In this document: positions 33,598-42,454 of the stretch, piece after piece | Numbering within the stretch: position 1 is the stretch's first letter | Layout of the letters: each line of letters starts with the position of its first letter | Assembly (NCBI RefSeq): GCF_026914185.1 | Contig: NC_070562.1 | Span: forward strand, 3,224,001-3,288,000 | Source: Puccinia triticina | Lineage: Eukaryota; Basidiomycota; Pucciniomycetes; Pucciniales; Pucciniaceae | DNA length: 64,000 bases | Direction of reading: 5' to 3' | Notes under the pieces: model-generated | The model's input: the letters and a program-made list of their open reading frames with translations, nothing else | Database searches by the model: none | Told to the model about the DNA's origin: nothing | Made by a program: the position numbers and the translations under genes

Positions 33598-34421
33598 TGT
33601 GGTGGACAATCTGGTACACGCGGAGGAATCAAGCTTTTTGCCGCGCACGGCGCGCGCCAGAGGACGTCAAGACTCAAGACATCAAGATTCAGCTTTCAGC
33701 CCTCGAGGCCTCCTCAAGTTCAACGGCGCGGCGTGGCGCGCATCCTCAAGGCGTTTCAGGTCTTCTTCCCCCCCCCCCCCCCCCCTCTTCCTTGTGTTTT
33801 GGCTTTCTTGGTCCTGTTTTCTTTTAAGTTTATCTTTCATCATGTTTTGTTATTTCCTCTTTCACATTGCGCGCGTTGGATAGGTTTTGTATGAGGAGGG
33901 TTGGTTTGTTTTGTTTCTGTTTTGTTTGGTTTTGTTTCTGTCTTTTGTCTCGTGTTGTTGTTGCGCGCGCGTGTGCGCTAGGTTGTGATGAGATGTCTGC
34001 TACATGTCACCAACTCCAAGGTTTGAGTTCAGTTTGAACTCAGGCTTTGGAGCGGCATGGACCTACTCTGAACCATAATTTCAGTCTTCCATCAAAATCT
34101 AAAGTTTATTACTCCTGGCGTCTTCCGCCCGTATTTCTGAGTTTTCTCACGCCTTCAAGGTTCTTTTCCCCTCAACGTCGATCCTCTCCAACTTCCTGGT
34201 TTAGATCACCCCCGCCGGCAGTATCCCCGGCTCCTCTCTCAAACAAAAATCGCCGACGCGCAACTCCAGCCGTCGTAAAATCAACCCCCCCCCCACGCTT
34301 CAAGTTTCTTTCTGCGCTCACTCACGGCCAATCACCCCGGAGGGCATACGACTAGTTTCCTTTCATTTTCCTTTTCCCCTCCACGAACTGCTGCCGGCCT
34401 AGCACCGGCCAGAGTTCCTCA
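33598..34421 (+). repeat. 5' LTR of the Gag-Pro element
   Basis: 824 bp direct repeat with the 3' LTR. Includes a C18 run and TTTTGTTTCTGTTTTGTTTGG-like T/G-rich tract, and GTTCAGTTTGAACTC palindrome near 34027. Confidence 0.93.
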
Positions 34422-34423
34422 TT

Positions 34424-34476
34424 TGGTCCCCCGAGCCGGGATCGAACCAGCGACCTCAAGATTTACAGTCTCGCCG
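34424..34476 (+). other. Primer-binding site: antisense of tRNA-Tyr(GUA) from CCA end to anticodon arm
   Basis: Two bases after the LTR the sequence reads TGGTCCCCCGAGCCGGGATC and continues to ATTTACAGTCTCGCC. Its complement is a tRNA 3' half: anticodon loop CTGTAAA, stem pairing CGAGA/TCTTG, T-arm GCTGG-TTCGATC-CCGGC, acceptor TCGGGGG, A and CCA. A C1-G72 pair is implied, as in tRNA-Tyr. A normal PBS needs only 10-18 bases, whereas here about 53 bases match. It is not a tRNA gene because the 5' half is absent and the CCA is encoded. Confidence 0.8.
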
Positions 34477-34580
34477 ATTTGGACGGTTTCGAGACGCTTG
34501 GCGGTCTTTGTTCTCAGTAAAAGTTTCTTTTCGTTTTCTTTTGTTTTAGGGTTCAGCGGCGGAGGCACAGGAGACTAGAA

Positions 34581-34697
34581 GTAAGTCCTCCCAGTTGTGC
34601 ACCTCCGAGGGTTTTTTTTTTTTTTTTCTGCTACAAGTTTGTCAAGCATTACATTGCCACTTCGTGAGCCGCCCGATTTCGCCTCGTTTTTTTTTAG
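34581..34697 (+). other. Intron-like module 1 (leader)
   Basis: Starts GTAAGTCCTCCCAGTTGTGC, has GTCAAG, TTGCCAC and CGTGAGC in the middle, and ends in a T-run then AG. 117 bp. It lies between the primer site and the Gag start, so splicing would clean the leader. Confidence 0.6.
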
Positions 34698-34722
34698 GCT
34701 ATCAATCAAATCGGCTAGCGCG

Positions 34723-36852
34723 ATGGCAGAACCGGTGGCCGGAGCATCTGGTGCTCGGATGGTCAAGATTAAGCCGCAGGATAAGTCCCTGGGCTTCGAT
34801 GGCTCTAATGTAGAGAGATTCCTGGCCGATTACCAGTTGGCTGCAAGGCTCGATGGCGCTTCTGAGGCCGACATGGCCCAGCAGGTGCGGTTTTTCATTC
34901 GCACGGCTGAAGTCAAGGATGTGGTCGAGACTTTGGACGGTTTCGAACCTCCGAATTGGACTCTCTTGAAAGCGGCTATGCTCTCGCATTGGGGAAAAAT
35001 CGATACAGCTCGCTTTACCACTCGGCATCTGGAGGAGCTGGTTCAGGCATGGAAGGATAAAGGAGGAGTGCAGTCGGTGGTGGACTTTCAGGACTTTCGC
35101 AAGTCTTGGCAACCTATCCAGTCGTATCTTTTGCGCAAGGACCACATCGATTCTGTGGAGGAAATCAAGAGACTCTATTATCAGTCATTCTCGCTAGGGC
35201 TACAGGAGCGTATCAGGGATCAACTGATCAAGGACAAGACTATGATAACTACTCAAGATAACCGGTTCAAACTACCTACGTTTGAGATTTTGAAGACGGC
35301 CGTGGAGGAAGTTATGAGGAACCAGACGGCTCTCACGTTCGAAGATTCTCGCGCTGAAGTTCCGGTTCCCGCAGGGCTTTTCAAACAGTCTAACGAGGTC
35401 ATGCAGAAGATCGAGTCCGACCGCCGTCCGAAGGAGGCGCCTTCGCAGGCTAGATCTCCCGCTACTATGGACGACATCGAACGCATGCTCCAGTCATTTG
35501 AGCAGCGGTTGGAGCAGAAGTTTGCGGCTCAGGCGCGGCCCGCGGCGCCTCGAGGACCAATGGTATGCTATTATTGTCACAGGGAGGGGCACGGGCTCGG
35601 CAGATGCGCGGAGCTGCAGAAGGACAAGGAGGCCAAACTAGTGGAACAGCGCGGCGGCAGCTTCTTTCTTCCAAACGGCGCGCTTATTCCAGTGGACAAC
35701 TCGAGGCCCATTAGGCATGTAGTAGCCTCCTACAACCCAAAGGCAGCAACGGCTAGCGTGCCGGAGGCGGAGTTTCGGGCCACTTGTGGATCTTTAGACC
35801 CCTGGCGCCCACCCTCAATCTCTTCTCAATCTTTCTCTGGAACCTATGAGGCCGACCCTGCGCGCAAGAAACACGAGGCTCCTAAGCCTTTCAAGGCTCC
35901 GGTCGTTCCCCCTTCTGCGGCGCGTCGACCGGCGCGCAAGGACCCAGCTCCCAGATCCGGATCAGACACGGACGAAATGGATGCCAATTCCGAGTTGTTT
36001 GAGCGGGTGCCGGCGGCTCCCTCCATGGAAGATACGTCTAAGGACGCTCCAGTCGCACCGGTGACGCCCAAGGCAATCTCATCGTCTCCTAAGGTGCGCT
36101 TCGAGCGCGGCATCGCAAAGGATCACCCTAACGCCACGGACGTGATGCTCAAGAAGATGTTCGATGTCACGGTTCCCAACATCACTGTGTCCGAATTGCT
36201 AGCGGTGGCCCCGTCAGTAGCTGAGGGAATGAAGAGATGGGTTTCGAGGCGGCGAGTCGAGGTTGGGGCGGACGAGATGAAGGTGTCATCAGGGACTTTG
36301 GCAGAGGACTCGGAGGGAGACGGCCGGATTGACGGCATGAAGCTTTACTCCTGTCCGTTGGGGTATATGCCCTGCTTGGTTGGCGACGAGGAGAGTAACG
36401 CCCTTTCTTTAATAGACTCTGGATCCCAGCTGAATTTGATCTCGGACTCGATGGCTAACAAATTCAACATTAGCCCGCGGGTAAATTTTAGTTCAGCTGT
36501 TTATGGCATTGGAAATCAAGCGTGCGAGCTTGTCGGCGTGGCGGAGGATGTTCCAATTCGTGTGGGCAAGACGATTGTCGGGTCTTGTCATTTCTGGATC
36601 ACGCGTATGGACGGACCCCTCATTTTCGGTAGACCCTTTCTTATGGATTTCAACGCTACCTTGAATTTCGACAATCAAGTAGGGGAGCGGATCCTGCTGC
36701 CGGACTCGACGGGCCGCAAGATTGAGGTCTCTCTGTGCTCAGTGGATTCCGGGCGCTGGGAGCGCGAGTTTCCGGGGCACGGACGCAAGGCGGTCCTTTC
36801 TCACAAGGGGAAGGCACGCGACGACCCGTCGGAGGGTCGTCATTTTTTGTAA
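34723..36852 (+). CDS. Gag-protease polyprotein of the non-autonomous LTR element
   Basis: 709 residues from MAEPVAGASGARMVKI, the first Met after the leader intron-like module. An upstream open extension through that module (poly-Phe) was rejected. Capsid-like helical region to about residue 215 (FDGSNVERFLADYQLAARLD). A CCHC zinc knuckle, CYYCHREGHGLGRC, near residue 281. A Pro/Ala/Ser-rich linker at about 350-450. A retropepsin-like aspartic protease motif LIDSGSQLNLIS near 564 with a later IFGRPFL, as in Ty3/gypsy Gag-Pro. The frame is intact, consistent with young age. It would supply particle protein, while polymerase must come in trans. Confidence 0.85.
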   Translation: MAEPVAGASGARMVKIKPQDKSLGFDGSNVERFLADYQLAARLDGASEADMAQQVRFFIRTAEVKDVVETLDGFEPPNWTLLKAAMLSHWGKIDTARFTTRHLEELVQAWKDKGGVQSVVDFQDFRKSWQPIQSYLLRKDHIDSVEEIKRLYYQSFSLGLQERIRDQLIKDKTMITTQDNRFKLPTFEILKTAVEEVMRNQTALTFEDSRAEVPVPAGLFKQSNEVMQKIESDRRPKEAPSQARSPATMDDIERMLQSFEQRLEQKFAAQARPAAPRGPMVCYYCHREGHGLGRCAELQKDKEAKLVEQRGGSFFLPNGALIPVDNSRPIRHVVASYNPKAATASVPEAEFRATCGSLDPWRPPSISSQSFSGTYEADPARKKHEAPKPFKAPVVPPSAARRPARKDPAPRSGSDTDEMDANSELFERVPAAPSMEDTSKDAPVAPVTPKAISSSPKVRFERGIAKDHPNATDVMLKKMFDVTVPNITVSELLAVAPSVAEGMKRWVSRRRVEVGADEMKVSSGTLAEDSEGDGRIDGMKLYSCPLGYMPCLVGDEESNALSLIDSGSQLNLISDSMANKFNISPRVNFSSAVYGIGNQACELVGVAEDVPIRVGKTIVGSCHFWITRMDGPLIFGRPFLMDFNATLNFDNQVGERILLPDSTGRKIEVSLCSVDSGRWEREFPGHGRKAVLSHKGKARDDPSEGRHFL

Positions 36853-37028
36853 ATGCGGTTGATCCGGGAGGCGGCAGATCTAATTTAGGGTCCCGACATC
36901 TCGCCGCTGGATCAACTGTTCATCTAGGGTCTCATGGTTGCTATTTCTCTCTATCTTCTCACGGCCATCTTGAAAAACAATCTCAAAAATCCGAAAAACA
37001 GTCAGAAAATTCTCAAAATTCCGAAAAA

Positions 37029-38528
37029 ATGTTTCCACCATTTCGCTCAGTTTCTTCCATCGGCTCAGTTTCCCTCAAGTCTCTTCAAGTTTCTAGTTCC
37101 AGTTTCTCCGCAAGGGCGGCCACTTTCGGCGAAGGTTTATTAGTGAAGGGTGAAAAGGAGGATAATGGGTCTCTGCGGAGGATGGGAGGAGTAGAAGTAA
37201 GTTCCTCCCAATTGTGCACCTCCGGGCAAGATGCCACCTTTTTGTCAAAAGCTCTACCGCGTGCCACATATGTGAGCCCCATCGGCCATCCTCTCTGTCT
37301 TTCTATTGCAGATGACTCCTCAACAATCCGCCTCCGCAATGAGGAAAAACTAGCGTCAGTTCCAACTCGTACCCGTCTCCGCAAAGAGAATAAACTATGT
37401 CATGAATCTTCTCTCCGTGATGAGAATAAACTAGATACGTCTCCTGACGTCCTCCGCAATGAGATAAAACTAGTTCAGCTCCGCGATGAGCCTAAACTCC
37501 CGAGCCTCCGCGACGAGGTAAAACTAATGACCCTCCGCGATGAGGTGAAACTAGCGGAATTGCGAATGGCAGCGGAAGGAGGATTTGTGTATTTTGGGAC
37601 GACGGAGGGATTGGGAGAACCAAAAGTAAGTTCCTCCCAATTGTGCACCTCCGGGCAAGATGCCACGTCAACGTCAAAAACCCTACGTTCTGCCACTTTT
37701 GTGAGCGACGCCTGGTCGCCCTTCTTTTTGTTTAGTTTGGCTCTATTACGGCCGACCGTTCTTGATCGTCATAGCGAGATACAAGGACCGTTGTATCATC
37801 TACAGAAGGTTGCGAATTCGTTTTGGGAGAGTGGCTTGGATGCATTGGCAGCCATTCCTTTTGTCATTGGTCGAAGGAGGGCGCGGTTTTCTCATCGGCG
37901 AGTTGGAAACAAGCTGGAAGTGTTGAAGGAGCCGTCCGGTGGTCTAGGCGAAGGATTCAACACTGCAGGCTTTGTGCCCGGTTCCCAATCACAATCTCTC
38001 CTTTTGGGATCTCACCCACGCGTTATCGGTGACAACCTACTTGGACTATTCAGCTCTATTCTTCTGGAACAATCTCTCTCATCAGATTGGACCAAATTTC
38101 AGAACAAGGGTCTATTTCATCAAACACGTCTCTCCTCAGCTGCTCAATTCATTCAAGATCTTTCATTTCACCATCGTCTCCGCAACGAGGGTAAACTAGA
38201 TTCTTTCCAGTTGGCGTGCGGTCAAAGGAACGACGGGTGGAGCTTCTCGACTTTTTATGCTGTTGATTGTCATCCGATCTGGTTGGAATTCTTTGTCCTT
38301 GCGGAGTTTGAGAAAGTAGAAATCAAGCTTCCTGTCCGTCGAATCGCTCAGACCAACGCTAGCAGTCATTTCGTTCTTAACCCAAAGAGTCTCCAGAATA
38401 TCAATAACATCGATCATCAAGCTTTGGACAATCTCTACATGCTTCAAGAGAGCGACGGCGCTGTTCTTAGTTGTTGGTTTCACGGCGGATCAGATGAAGA
38501 GGTTCTTTTCTCGCGGGGACATTCTTGA
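37029..38528 (+). CDS. Second long open frame of the LTR element, with LRxExKL repeats
   Basis: Open without a stop from upstream of 36735 to 38528. The first Met after Gag-Pro is at 37029 (MFPPFRSVSS), giving 499 residues. It contains about nine copies of a seven-residue repeat of the type LRDEVKL between 37320 and 37570, and another, LRNEGKLD, near 38180. The other two frames of that repeat are full of stops, which favours real coding. The frame also runs through two of the intron-like modules and stops six bases before the fourth. No domain is recognised. It may be a chance open frame of a young element or an accessory protein. Confidence 0.4.
   Translation: MFPPFRSVSSIGSVSLKSLQVSSSSFSARAATFGEGLLVKGEKEDNGSLRRMGGVEVSSSQLCTSGQDATFLSKALPRATYVSPIGHPLCLSIADDSSTIRLRNEEKLASVPTRTRLRKENKLCHESSLRDENKLDTSPDVLRNEIKLVQLRDEPKLPSLRDEVKLMTLRDEVKLAELRMAAEGGFVYFGTTEGLGEPKVSSSQLCTSGQDATSTSKTLRSATFVSDAWSPFFLFSLALLRPTVLDRHSEIQGPLYHLQKVANSFWESGLDALAAIPFVIGRRRARFSHRRVGNKLEVLKEPSGGLGEGFNTAGFVPGSQSQSLLLGSHPRVIGDNLLGLFSSILLEQSLSSDWTKFQNKGLFHQTRLSSAAQFIQDLSFHHRLRNEGKLDSFQLACGQRNDGWSFSTFYAVDCHPIWLEFFVLAEFEKVEIKLPVRRIAQTNASSHFVLNPKSLQNINNIDHQALDNLYMLQESDGAVLSCWFHGGSDEEVLFSRGHS
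37197..37311 (+). other. Intron-like module 2
   Basis: Starts GTAAGTTCCTCCCAATTGTG, shares its first ~41 bases with module 3, has GTCAAAA, GTGCCAC and TGTGAGC, and ends TTTCTATTGCAG. 115 bp. ATG follows the AG directly. Confidence 0.6.
37626..37735 (+). other. Intron-like module 3
   Basis: Starts GTAAGTTCCTCCCAATTGTG, has GTCAAAA, CTGCCAC and TGTGAGC, and ends CTTCTTTTTGTTTAG. 110 bp. Modules 2 and 3 together are 225 bp, a multiple of three. Confidence 0.6.
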
Positions 38529-38534
38529 CCAGAA

Positions 38535-38656
38535 GTAAGTTCCCCTCCAAGTATGCATCTCCTGGGTAGTTACTACCGCGATTCTTGAAAACTCTACTTC
38601 TTGCCACGCTCGTGAGCACCGCGGGCGCGCCTGGTTTCTTTCTCTTTCCTTTTCAG
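38535..38656 (+). other. Intron-like module 4
   Basis: A more diverged copy: GTAAGTTCCCCTCCAAGTAT at the start, TTGCCAC and CGTGAGC in the middle, CTCTTTCCTTTTCAG at the end. 122 bp. It ends 70 bp before the 3' LTR. Confidence 0.55.
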
Positions 38657-38725
38657 GGCTTGGATTTTCTTTAGGCACGGGCATTGGACAAGCAGTCTAG
38701 GGACAGACTGCAAGTCGTGGGTGGA

Positions 38726-39549
38726 TGTGGTGGACAATCTGGTACACGCGGAGGAATCAAGCTTTTTGCCGCGCACGGCGCGCGCCAGAGGACGTCAAGA
38801 CTCAAGACATCAAGATTCAGCTTTCAGCCCTCGAGGCCTCCTCAAGTTCAACGGCGCGGCGTGGCGCGCATCCTCAAGGCGTTTCAGGTCTTCTTCCCCC
38901 CCCCCCCCCCCCCTCTTCCTTGTGTTTTGGCTTTCTTGGTCCTGTTTTCTTTTAAGTTTATCTTTCATCATGTTTTGTTATTTCCTCTTTCACATTGCGC
39001 GCGTTGGATAGGTTTTGTATGAGGAGGGTTGGTTTGTTTTGTTTCTGTTTTGTTTGGTTTTGTTTCTGTCTTTTGTCTCGTGTTGTTGTTGCGCGCGCGT
39101 GTGCGCTAGGTTGTGATGAGATGTCTGCTACATGTCACCAACTCCAAGGTTTGAGTTCAGTTTGAACTCAGGCTTTGGAGCGGCATGGACCTACTCTGAA
39201 CCATAATTTCAGTCTTCCATCAAAATCTAAAGTTTATTACTCCTGGCGTCTTCCGCCCGTATTTCTGAGTTTTCTCACGCCTTCAAGGTTCTTTTCCCCT
39301 CAACGTCGATCCTCTCCAACTTCCTGGTTTAGATCACCCCCGCCGGCAGTATCCCCGGCTCCTCTCTCAAACAAAAATCGCCGACGCGCAACTCCAGCCG
39401 TCGTAAAATCAACCCCCCCCCCACGCTTCAAGTTTCTTTCTGCGCTCACTCACGGCCAATCACCCCGGAGGGCATACGACTAGTTTCCTTTCATTTTCCT
39501 TTTCCCCTCCACGAACTGCTGCCGGCCTAGCACCGGCCAGAGTTCCTCA
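38726..39549 (+). repeat. 3' LTR of the Gag-Pro element
   Basis: 824 bp copy of 33598-34421 with no difference that I can see. Confidence 0.93.
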
Positions 39550-41629
39550 ACGGTGTGAGGAGTTTCACAAGCTTTTTCGCGACATATTTCAATGAATTCA
39601 GCTTTTGAGTTTGGGGAGTAATTCAGTTTCTTCGCAATGGCACAAAACTAGAGGCAAAAGGAATGGTACATCAGTTACAGGGGAATAAGTTGTAAAGAAA
39701 CGATAATGAGCTTCCAACCTTTGCCAAAGTTACTTTGCAACATTGAGTTGTATAGCAATCACATTCCTCTTCCTCGCTAGCATTCTCAATATCCTCAAGA
39801 CTAAGCTGCTCCGAATCTTCTGTATACTTTTCGTCACAAGACTGAATCTCTCTCTCATCATCTCTCTCGGATTTGCTACAGGGGGGATATCTTGCTTGGT
39901 GTTGAAGCTAGTACATAAGAGAGATAAATGAGTATTTTGAAAGAACACAACAGTGAAAGAGAAAAAGACTTGCAAAATTATCCTTCCCTCGTTATCATCA
40001 TCATCCGATTCGGAATCATCCAAAGTGGGTTCAGTTTGATTTTTTCCGGACGGATTTTGCTTACTATTTCCAAAGGGCCGTAGGCTCCCTTGAACGATCA
40101 GGTTCAGTACATGGGCAAAACACCGGACCCACTGTGGCTCCCCTTTAAACCGCACCCACTTTTGCTTTTTCAGTTCTTGTACCATGGTCAAATTGTTGCT
40201 TGCATTGTTGCTGACAATGCCACATATCTGAAGGGAGATGTCTCAGAAAGTGAAACGATCACAGGAGAAAACCAATTGAGACTGACCTTGTATTGAATTC
40301 CAAATTTCTCAACAACCAGGCGGACGGTCTCGGCTAGATACTCCCCTGTGTGTCTTTGGGAGAGGCGAACAAAGTCTAGAGGCATGGCCTCTAACTTTGG
40401 ATCCCCTGATTCTTCCCCTGCTAGTCGGTAGATGACAATCCCCAGGATGTCAAAAGCGTTGGGTGACTGCCAGGAGTCCACTCCAAGGTACAATGCACCT
40501 TTGTGTGCCTAATAAAACGATCAAAAAATAAAATGATCAAACAATCAAACGATCAGTCCAAGAAAACAGAAAATAATGAACAATGAGAGCAGCACTCACT
40601 TCCAAAACTGACTTATAATCCCTCTGTATAGCCAAGTAGAGCCGGTGGATATCGTTCGAAACAACTTGTCTTGTTGGGAGATTCTTGACAACTGTCGGGT
40701 GAAGAATGGCCTGGTGGCTGGCATCCACTAGAGCCGAAAAAGGCCTGGCGGCCTCAGCGCACCATACAGCGCAAAGTTGAGGAACCTAAGTAAATTTTTT
40801 ATGGTCAGCGTAATTTGATTGTTCATTGAGTTTGTAACTAACCTCTTTTGGATCAATGTCCCCAGTTCCCTTAATTCCAAACCGGGCAAGATTACTGTTA
40901 GATTTTTGTTCATTGTGTTTCCGGAGGCAGTTTGCAGCGTGTTTGATTAAGTTGCTGCAAGACAAGTCCGATGTTGGCCGGTTGATCTTAGTTCCACAAC
41001 TAAAATCGCTTGTCAGCTTATTGATGGTGATAAAATCAGTTTGATAAAACTCACAGTGTGCACGGATAAGCAATCATGCGTCGGTTATTCTTGTCAAGTT
41101 GATCCGAGAGCTCTGGTACTAAGTAGGATTTATAACATGAACTGAGGGCGTTTGCGGCAACCCTCTTGGCCCTTCCTGAACAAGAAAAATGAATAAAAGT
41201 CAGAATTGATCTGACTGCCATACAAGGTAATTGTGAATAGAAGGTACTCACGCAACTCTTCATCATCACTCTCCTGGCGGTTTATTCCTGACAGAGGCTG
41301 GGTACTGCTTGGGGTGATGAGGTCCTCTCGACTAGTTGATTTTCCCCGTTTGTTGTCGTCATTTCTTTCATCGGATTTGGATTTGGATTCCTGTGTGGCC
41401 AGACGCGCCCAAGATTCACTCCGAGAAGATGAGGGGGAAGATTCTGATCTGATGGGTCTTCTTCGCTTGCGAGTGGGGGGCGCCATGGGTGGGGAGATGA
41501 TGATCGGGGAAGGAAAACCAACAGGAGGACTGCATGTGTACATGCCGCTAAAATGGACGTGTGACATGCCTGAACCATTTTCACAGGGCCCCTGCTGCGT
41601 AGCATGTCCACACAGCAGGGGTGTGGGGC

Positions 41630-41770
41630 AGGCGGTACCCGGGTACCCGCAGATTTTACCACCCAAGACAGGCACCTGGTACCGCACCTGGTACACGCCG
41701 GCGGGTACCCGACAGGCACCCGCCGCACCCGCCAGGCGGTACCAGGTACCCTCAAACGGGTACCCGATCA
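41630..41770. repeat. GGTACC array, right subterminal module of the hAT element
   Basis: Eight GGTACC-like words. Inverted relative to the array at 32135-32255 and followed by the complement of AAAGATGATGAT. Confidence 0.65.
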
Positions 41771-41946
41771 TCATCTTTATAACTTTTCTTGAACACCAAC
41801 TGGCAAAAAAACATTTAAGAAGGCTTCAGGGGCCAAGTACAATATGGCTTGCATGTGCTTTTACAACTTGGTGTTCAAGATCTGACTTGAATGCTGACTT
41901 GCAAAAGTGTACACAAGTTGCATCTGGCCAACTTTAAAACCCCCTA

Positions 41947-42454
41947 TTTTATGATGTGCCAGCAGTACAGGTGCCACAGTGATGTGAAAGGGACCCCAGA
42001 CCCAGAGTCATACTGGCACCACCATGTCATGCATTCAGTTGCCACCTATATTGGGGTTATTGATGGCACCTGTTGGGTTTTCATCTCTTCCTTCTGCCTC
42101 TTATCATCACATCCTTCCCCGATCCTGTGTTTGCTCACTCTTATGCTTGTCTCACCCATTATGGGTATCTTTTATACATTTCATGCTACTGCCTCATCCT
42201 TAACTTGTTGACTTAGATCCCTGTTATAGTTCTGACTGCTAGCTTTCATGTTTACTGATATTCTCTTATGTGCGCGCACTCTGTCTGTGACAGAGTTGAA
42301 TCATGTGTGATATCCTTGGTTGAGATTCCACTTCCTTTTATTGCTTTTCTTGCATATTCATTATCCTCTCTCCCACAAGTCTTCCCAGTGTACCTAGTTT
42401 ATTTCATTGTGAGAAAAGTGCAGACCAGAACCACGCACCTGATTTTGTTTAAAC
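41947..42454. repeat. Dispersed repeat related to 57280-57620
   Basis: No gene. Phrases GTTGGGTTTTCA...CTTCCTTCTGCCTC, CTTATGCTT, CTCTG(T/C)...TGTGACAGA and GGTTGAGA occur in the same order at 57300-57570, so both are old copies of one repeat. Confidence 0.5.

Larger units (their letters stand above)
33598..39549 (+). mobile_element. Non-autonomous LTR retrotransposon encoding Gag-protease only
   Basis: Two 824 bp LTRs, 33598-34421 and 38726-39549, start TGTGGTGGACAATCTGG and end AGAGTTCCTCA. By eye they are identical, including an 18-base C run, so the insertion is very recent. The bases ACGG precede the left LTR and follow the right one (4-5 bp target duplication), and the joined flanks restore the hAT reading frame (KLVKLLTPLNEMCE). 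The internal region holds a tRNA-Tyr primer site, a Gag-Pro frame, a second long frame, and four related intron-like modules. There is no reverse transcriptase, RNase H or integrase, so it depends on another element. Confidence 0.92.
32313..41486 (-). pseudogene. hAT transposase pseudogene
   Basis: Start MAPPTRKRRRPIRSESS at 41486. A BED-type zinc-finger-like region follows (SCSNLIKHAANCLRKH, near 40930-40990), then LHPTVVKNLPTRQVVSNDIH (~40690), MYLGVDSWQSPNAFDILG (~40480), MPLDFVRLSQRHTGEYLAET (~40360), QWVRCFAHVLNLIVQG (~40120), and, beyond the LTR element, FDLAHDLAEILNLFYEIT (~33370). The dimerisation region NPLKWWIEQ ... VQMALDVLSCPATSVDVKRA follows (32595-32700). Exons are separated by short introns. 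At least two in-frame TGA codons interrupt conserved stretches (33184-33186 after KNAC, and 33006-33008 before WEPEW), and a 5.95 kb element splits it at 33598-39549. The transposase cannot be functional. Confidence 0.88.
32057..41946 (-). mobile_element. hAT DNA transposon, degenerate, split by an LTR element
   Basis: The ends TAGGGGGATTCAAAGTTGG (32057) and CCAACTTTAAAACCCCCTA (to 41946) are inverted repeats, followed inward on both sides by the inverted block GGTGTTCAAGAAAAGTTAT-like and a GGTACC array (32135-32255; 41630-41770). Between them a minus-strand hAT transposase gene is recognisable from its start at 41486 to its stop at 32313. Removing the 5.95 kb LTR element leaves about 3.9 kb, a normal hAT size. 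The flanks ACACTTAT and TTTTATGA do not form a clear 8 bp duplication. Confidence 0.88.

Noticed and set aside
34424..34476. A tRNA-Tyr gene on the minus strand
   Set aside because: Only the 3' half is present, CCA is encoded, and it sits two bases after an LTR, so it is a primer-binding site.
34597..34722. N-terminal extension of Gag from 34597 with a poly-Phe run
   Set aside because: Falls in the leader intron-like module. The Met at 34723 follows the acceptor and begins protein-like sequence.
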